Assembly: GCF_018327685.1 (NCBI RefSeq)
Contig: NZ_BNEL01000001.1
Location: 4,836,001-4,900,000 of the forward strand
Direction of reading: 5' to 3'
DNA: 64,000 bases
Origin: Streptomyces sp. TS71-3
GTDB taxonomy: Bacteria > Actinomycetota > Actinomycetes > Streptomycetales > Streptomycetaceae
The notes under the pieces: model-generated
What the model saw: only the letters and a program-made list of their open reading frames with translations
Databases searched by the model: none
Told to the model about the DNA's origin: nothing
Translations under genes and position numbers: made by a program
Part shown: piece by piece, positions 61,060 through 64,000 of the stretch
Layout of the letters: each line of letters opens with the position of its first letter
Numbering within the stretch: the first letter of the stretch is position 1

Positions 61060-61135
61060 AGCGGCGGACCGCGCCCTGCGCGTGCACCTCGAAGGACATC
61101 GGGTAGTCGTTTCCGCAGACCTCGCACACCGCCAT
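61060..61135 (-). pseudogene. N-terminal scrap of a small Cys-rich zinc-ribbon protein
   Basis: ATG 61135 opens MAVCEVCGNDYPMSFEVHAQ then GAVRRFAG, the start of a widespread actinobacterial zinc-ribbon protein (CxxC followed by a conserved EVHAQG). The expected continuation is replaced by unrelated sequence after ~25 residues. The stretch 60856-61060 shows nothing recognisable. Confidence 0.5.
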
Positions 61136-61234
61136 GCGCCACAGGATGTGGTCCGCCGGCGGCCACGGCGAGGGGCGGCCGGGCGCGTCGCCCGGCAATC
61201 ACCCGTCCGACGCGGCCGTCGGCGCCCGGCTTCC

Positions 61235-62344
61235 CTACGCCCCGGAGGTCTGTCCGCCGCGTGCCCCGGACGCCGGTCCGCCACGCGCCGCGTTCCCGGT
61301 CCCGCCGTCCGCCGGGCCGCCCTCCGCGGGCGCCACGTCCTGGAGCAGCTGGCCGAAGGCCGCCTCGTCGATCACCGGTGTGCCGTACTGCCGGGCCTTG
61401 ACGGTCTTGCTGGTGCCGGAGTCCGGGTCATTGGTGACCAGCAGGCTGGTCAGCCGCGACAGGCTGCCGGCCACGTGCAGACCCGCGGCCACGGCCCGGT
61501 CCTCCAGCAGCTCGCGCTCCACGGACGTGTCACCCGAGAACGCCACGCGCATGCCCTGCCGCAGGGGCCTGCCGGGCTCGTAGCGTCCCGGGTTCGGATA
61601 CGGGCACGGGGGGAACCTGCGCGACGGGCGCCAACCGCCGGGCCGGTATCCGGACTGACGCCCGATCCGCCCGGCGGGGGCGCGGTCCCGGCCGTCGTAC
61701 CACTCCGTCAGCGGCAGGCACTCCAGCAGCGGCAGCCGCACGCCGCCCTCGGCCGCCGCGTGCAGGCTGGGCCGGAAGGCCTCGGCCAGCACGCGCGCGT
61801 CGTCCAGCGCGTGGTGCGCGCGGCGCTGGACGACGCCGAAGTGCGCCGCGAGCGTCTCCAGCTTGTGGTTGGCCAGCGGGAGGCCCAGCTCCTTGCTGAG
61901 CGCGATGGTGCACAGCCGCTGCCGCACGGGGGCGGTGCGCTCCGCGCGGGCGTACTCCCGGGCGATCATGGACCAGTCGAAGACGGCGTTGTGCGCGACG
62001 AGGACGCGGTCGGCCAGGTGGGCCGCGAACTCCTCGGCGATGTCCGCGAAGAGCGGCGCGCCCTCCAGCACCTCGCTCGTCAGGCCGTGGATCCAGACCG
62101 GGCCCGGGTCACGCTCGGGATTGACCATCGTGTACCAGTGGTCCTCGATCTCGCCTCGGGCGTCGACGCGGTAGACGGCGGCCGACACGATGCGGTCGTC
62201 CCGGGCGAGCCCCGTGGTCTCCACGTCCACGACTGCGTACCCCTGCGGATAGCCGGTCGGCCAAGTGCCCGCGGACGCCGTGGAGTCGGCGGGAGCCGAC
62301 CATTGCGTGGGGGCCGCGAACAAAGGATCTTCGAGCATGGTCAT
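61235..62344 (-). CDS. DEDDh 3'-5' exonuclease (DnaQ/epsilon-like) with BRCT-like C-terminus
   Basis: A 369-residue nuclease. The exonuclease domain (residues ~35-200) has all acidic motifs: VVDVETTG (Asp, Glu), VLVAHNAVFDWSM (Asp), and HHALDDARVLAEAF (His and Asp). A Pro/Arg-rich linker follows, then a BRCT-like domain at about 265-345 (MRVAFSGDTSVERELLEDRA; SRLTSLLVTND; KARQYGTPVIDEAAF). A Gly/Ala-rich low-complexity tail ends it. Start 62344 or the second ATG at 62338. It probably acts in DNA repair or proofreading; BRCT suggests docking to a repair complex. Confidence 0.9.
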   Translation of the reverse strand: MTMLEDPLFAAPTQWSAPADSTASAGTWPTGYPQGYAVVDVETTGLARDDRIVSAAVYRVDARGEIEDHWYTMVNPERDPGPVWIHGLTSEVLEGAPLFADIAEEFAAHLADRVLVAHNAVFDWSMIAREYARAERTAPVRQRLCTIALSKELGLPLANHKLETLAAHFGVVQRRAHHALDDARVLAEAFRPSLHAAAEGGVRLPLLECLPLTEWYDGRDRAPAGRIGRQSGYRPGGWRPSRRFPPCPYPNPGRYEPGRPLRQGMRVAFSGDTSVERELLEDRAVAAGLHVAGSLSRLTSLLVTNDPDSGTSKTVKARQYGTPVIDEAAFGQLLQDVAPAEGGPADGGTGNAARGGPASGARGGQTSGA

Positions 62345-62528
62345 TGAGGATACGGGGCGCGACTGACAGTGGCCCGAACCCCCCGGGGGCCTCCCCGAGT
62401 TCGTTCCGCCGGGTCCGGCCGCGGATCCGCGGCCGACCGCGGCGATTCCCGACCGGCCGCCGGGCGCCGACGCGGGGTCGCGGCGTGCCCGTGTCCGCCC
62501 CCTGAGCAGCGGGTGAGAACCTTCTCCG

Positions 62529-63308
62529 GTGACCGATCACGGATCCGACGGCGACGCCGGGAGCAGCGAGGCCGGGAGCAGCGACGCTGGGGGAGCCGCC
62601 GCGGGCGGCAGGCACCAGGAGGAACACGGCGGCTCGCTGGGGGAGCGTCTCAACTGGCTGCGCGCCGGTGTGTTGGGCGCCAACGACGGCGTGGTCTCCA
62701 CCGCGGGCCTCGTCGTCGGCGTCGCGGGAGCCACCGACAACCGCGGCGCCCTGCTGACCGCCGGGCTCGCGGGCCTGCTGGCCGGGTCGATGTCCATGGC
62801 GGCGGGCGAGTACGTCTCGGTGTCCACCCAGCGCGACACCACGAAGGCCGCGCTCGCCCTGGAGCGGCGCGAGCTGCGCGAACAGCCCGAGGAGGAGCTG
62901 GAGGAGCTGACCGGGCTGCTCCAGGAGCGCGGCCTGGACCGGGAGGTGGCCCGCGAGGCGGCGCGCCAGTTCACCGAGCGCGACGCGCTGCGCGCGCACG
63001 CCAGCGTCGAACTGGGCATCAACCCCGACGAGCTGGTGAACCCGTGGCACGCCGCGTGGGCCAGCTTCCTCGCCTTCACCGTGGGGGCGCTGCTGCCGCT
63101 GCTGGCGATCGTGCTGCCGCCGACCGCCTGGCGGCTGCTCGTCACCGTGGCCTCCGTCCTCATCACCCTGGCCCTCACCGGCTGGAGCAGCGCCCGCCTC
63201 GGCGCCGCGGCCATCCGGCCCGCGGTCGTGCGGAACGTGGCGGGGGGCGCGCTGGCGATGGCGGTGACGTACGCGGTGGGCTCGCTGCTGGGGGCGGCGG
63301 GCGTATGA
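62529..63308 (+). CDS. VIT/CCC1-family iron or manganese transporter
   Basis: A 259-residue membrane protein. A hydrophilic Ser/Gly/Ala N-terminus precedes five helices: LNWLRAGVLGANDGVVSTAG, LVVGVAGATDNRGALLTAGL, then the AGSMSMAAGEYVSVSTQRDT signature. A cytoplasmic acidic segment follows (ELREQPEEELEELTGLLQER) that in VIT proteins binds the metal, then three helices to the end. It should move Fe2+ or Mn2+ out of the cytoplasm. GTG 62529 is the most upstream start in frame; no clear ribosome site. Confidence 0.9.
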   Translation: MTDHGSDGDAGSSEAGSSDAGGAAAGGRHQEEHGGSLGERLNWLRAGVLGANDGVVSTAGLVVGVAGATDNRGALLTAGLAGLLAGSMSMAAGEYVSVSTQRDTTKAALALERRELREQPEEELEELTGLLQERGLDREVAREAARQFTERDALRAHASVELGINPDELVNPWHAAWASFLAFTVGALLPLLAIVLPPTAWRLLVTVASVLITLALTGWSSARLGAAAIRPAVVRNVAGGALAMAVTYAVGSLLGAAGV

Positions 63309-63346
63309 GCCGAGGGGCTGCCGGCGTATGAGCCGAGGGGCTGCCG
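63301..63346. repeat. Exact 23-bp tandem duplication at the end of the VIT gene
   Basis: The 23-bp unit beginning GCGTATGAGCCGAGGGG occurs twice in direct contact (63301-63323, 63324-63346) and a third partial copy (GCGTAGGAGC) follows. The first copy contains the VIT stop codon. Confidence 0.8.
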
Positions 63347-63427
63347 GCGTAGGAGCACGGGGGTGGGCGGGGCGCCGAGGTTCCTGCCGCCGCCGCGGCG
63401 CCTGGCCTCCCACCATCCGGGTCCGGG

Positions 63428-63492
63428 CTCTCAGCCGTCCGCACCCGCGACTCTCAACCGTCCGCACCCGGCCTCTCCACCTTCCGCACCCG
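63428..63492. repeat. Three imperfect ~22-23-bp tandem repeats downstream of the CopD-like gene
   Basis: CTCTCAGCCGTCCGCACCCG (63428), CTCTCAACCGTCCGCACCCG (63451) and CTCTCCACCTTCCGCACCCG (63473), spaced 23 and 22 bp, just beyond the stop of the CopD-like gene. Confidence 0.7.
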
Positions 63493-63497
63493 CACTC

Positions 63498-64000
63498 TTA
63501 CCATGTGATCGGTAGCGGCAGCGCAGTGAGCAGGGCCGACACCACGACCACCACACCGAGCACCACGACCTCCGCGCGCGCCGGCGTGCACGCGGTGAGG
63601 GGAGCGCGGACGCGGCCTGCGCCCAGCCGGGTCCGTATCCGGGCCGGCAACGGCGTCCGGGCCAGCGCCCCGAGCCGCAGCCGCGCCGCGCCCCCGAGCC
63701 CCGCGGCGACGGCCACCAGCAGGACCTTCGCCAGCAGCGTCCGGCCGTAACCGGTCGTCACCAACTGCCCGAACACCGTGTCAAGCGGCATGCGCCGCAG
63801 GGCGCTCACCACTCCCGTGGCGGTGACCAGTGCGAGGAGCCCAGCCGCCACGCGCGCGTACCGCCCGAGCAGCGCCGCCGCGGCGACCTCGCCGGCGTCG
63901 CCCGGCCCCGCGCGCCCGGACCCGGCGCCCGCGGGCGGGCCAGCCGCGGCGGGGGCGCCCGACACCGGAGGTTCCGAGCCGGGGACGCCCGAAACGGGGC
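63498..64000 (-). CDS. CopD-like copper-resistance membrane protein, N-terminus beyond the window
   Basis: The frame is open from the right edge to a stop at 63498, giving ~166 residues. It contains a helix YARVAAGLLALVTATGVVSAL, then MPLDTVFGQLVTTGYGRTLLAKVLLVAVAAGLG and a final VVVLGVVVVVSALLTALP. The YGRTLLAKVLLV segment is characteristic of the CopD domain, seen alone or in CopC-CopD fusions. A Gly/Pro/Ala-rich stretch precedes it. It probably imports or handles copper at the membrane. The true start cannot be seen. Confidence 0.8.
   Translation of the reverse strand, partial: PVSGVPGSEPPVSGAPAAAGPPAGAGSGRAGPGDAGEVAAAALLGRYARVAAGLLALVTATGVVSALRRMPLDTVFGQLVTTGYGRTLLAKVLLVAVAAGLGGAARLRLGALARTPLPARIRTRLGAGRVRAPLTACTPARAEVVVLGVVVVVSALLTALPLPITW

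Noticed and set aside
63428..63492. CRISPR-like repeats
   Set aside because: The repeats are contiguous with no spacers of uniform size and only three copies; this is a simple tandem repeat.

Overview
The window is very GC-rich actinobacterial DNA. Gene style (many GTG starts, ATGA/GTGA stop-start overlaps, third-position GC bias), the families present (SpoIIE phosphatases, a GlxA-like copper oxidase, F420-type reductase) and a common Streptomyces intergenic inverted repeat all point to Streptomyces or a close relative. No rRNA, tRNA or CRISPR array was seen. It looks like an accessory or chromosome-arm region: catabolic and ion-handling operons separated by decayed genes and transposon scraps.

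Left part (1-5 kb): an edge-truncated SpoIIE-type phosphatase, a divergent LysR/MFS pair, and a 340-bp MITE-like element (4896-5235) whose TCA target duplication coincides with the stop codon of the next gene.

Catabolic island (5.2-31 kb): a LacI regulator diverges from an operon for a sugar-type ABC importer that lacks an ATPase gene, followed by a fumarase-superfamily lyase, a 3-hydroxyisobutyrate-dehydrogenase-like enzyme, a zinc alcohol dehydrogenase, an amidohydrolase, an M24 peptidase-fold enzyme and an aldehyde dehydrogenase. A converging minus-strand operon carries a second copy of four of these families (HIBADH-like, M24, ALDH, amidohydrolase) plus a YtcJ-like amidohydrolase, under a second LacI regulator. 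Next come a 2-oxoacid dehydrogenase E2, a fused E1 alpha-beta and a divergent VOC protein with its GntR regulator. Each of the three regulators sits next to its own perfect palindrome (TGGAAAGCTTTCCA, TGCAATCGATTGCA, CAATGGATCCATTG). The substrate is unknown; the enzymes suggest stepwise hydrolysis, oxidation and oxidative decarboxylation of a nitrogen-containing carbon source.

Middle part (31-46.7 kb): a frameshifted NiFe-hydrogenase remnant; an extracytoplasmic flavin electron-transfer module (ApbE, FMN-binding protein, ferric-reductase-like membrane protein) divergent from a two-component system, with 11-bp-phased repeats that recur in front of a DUF2231 membrane gene; a 2.3-kb decay zone (DoxX, ABC ATPase, CtaG, lipoprotein, SCO1 and cation-diffusion-facilitator remnants); a GlxA-like radical copper oxidase; NhaA; a DUF4396 membrane protein; a PCuAC-like lipoprotein and a deazaflavin-dependent oxidoreductase.

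Right part (46.8-64 kb): an IS5 scrap, MarR, a membrane SpoIIE phosphatase, a ClC channel preceded by two TTGCATNATGCAA boxes (a third lies before the PCuAC-like lipoprotein), an SLC13/NhaD-type transporter with a cation/proton antiporter and a CBS protein, a PucR-type regulator flanked by two small membrane proteins, an IS256 scrap, an arsenic cluster (arsR, acr3, arsC intact; flavin monooxygenase and thioredoxin reductase broken), an exonuclease with BRCT-like tail, a VIT-family transporter and an edge-truncated CopD-like protein.
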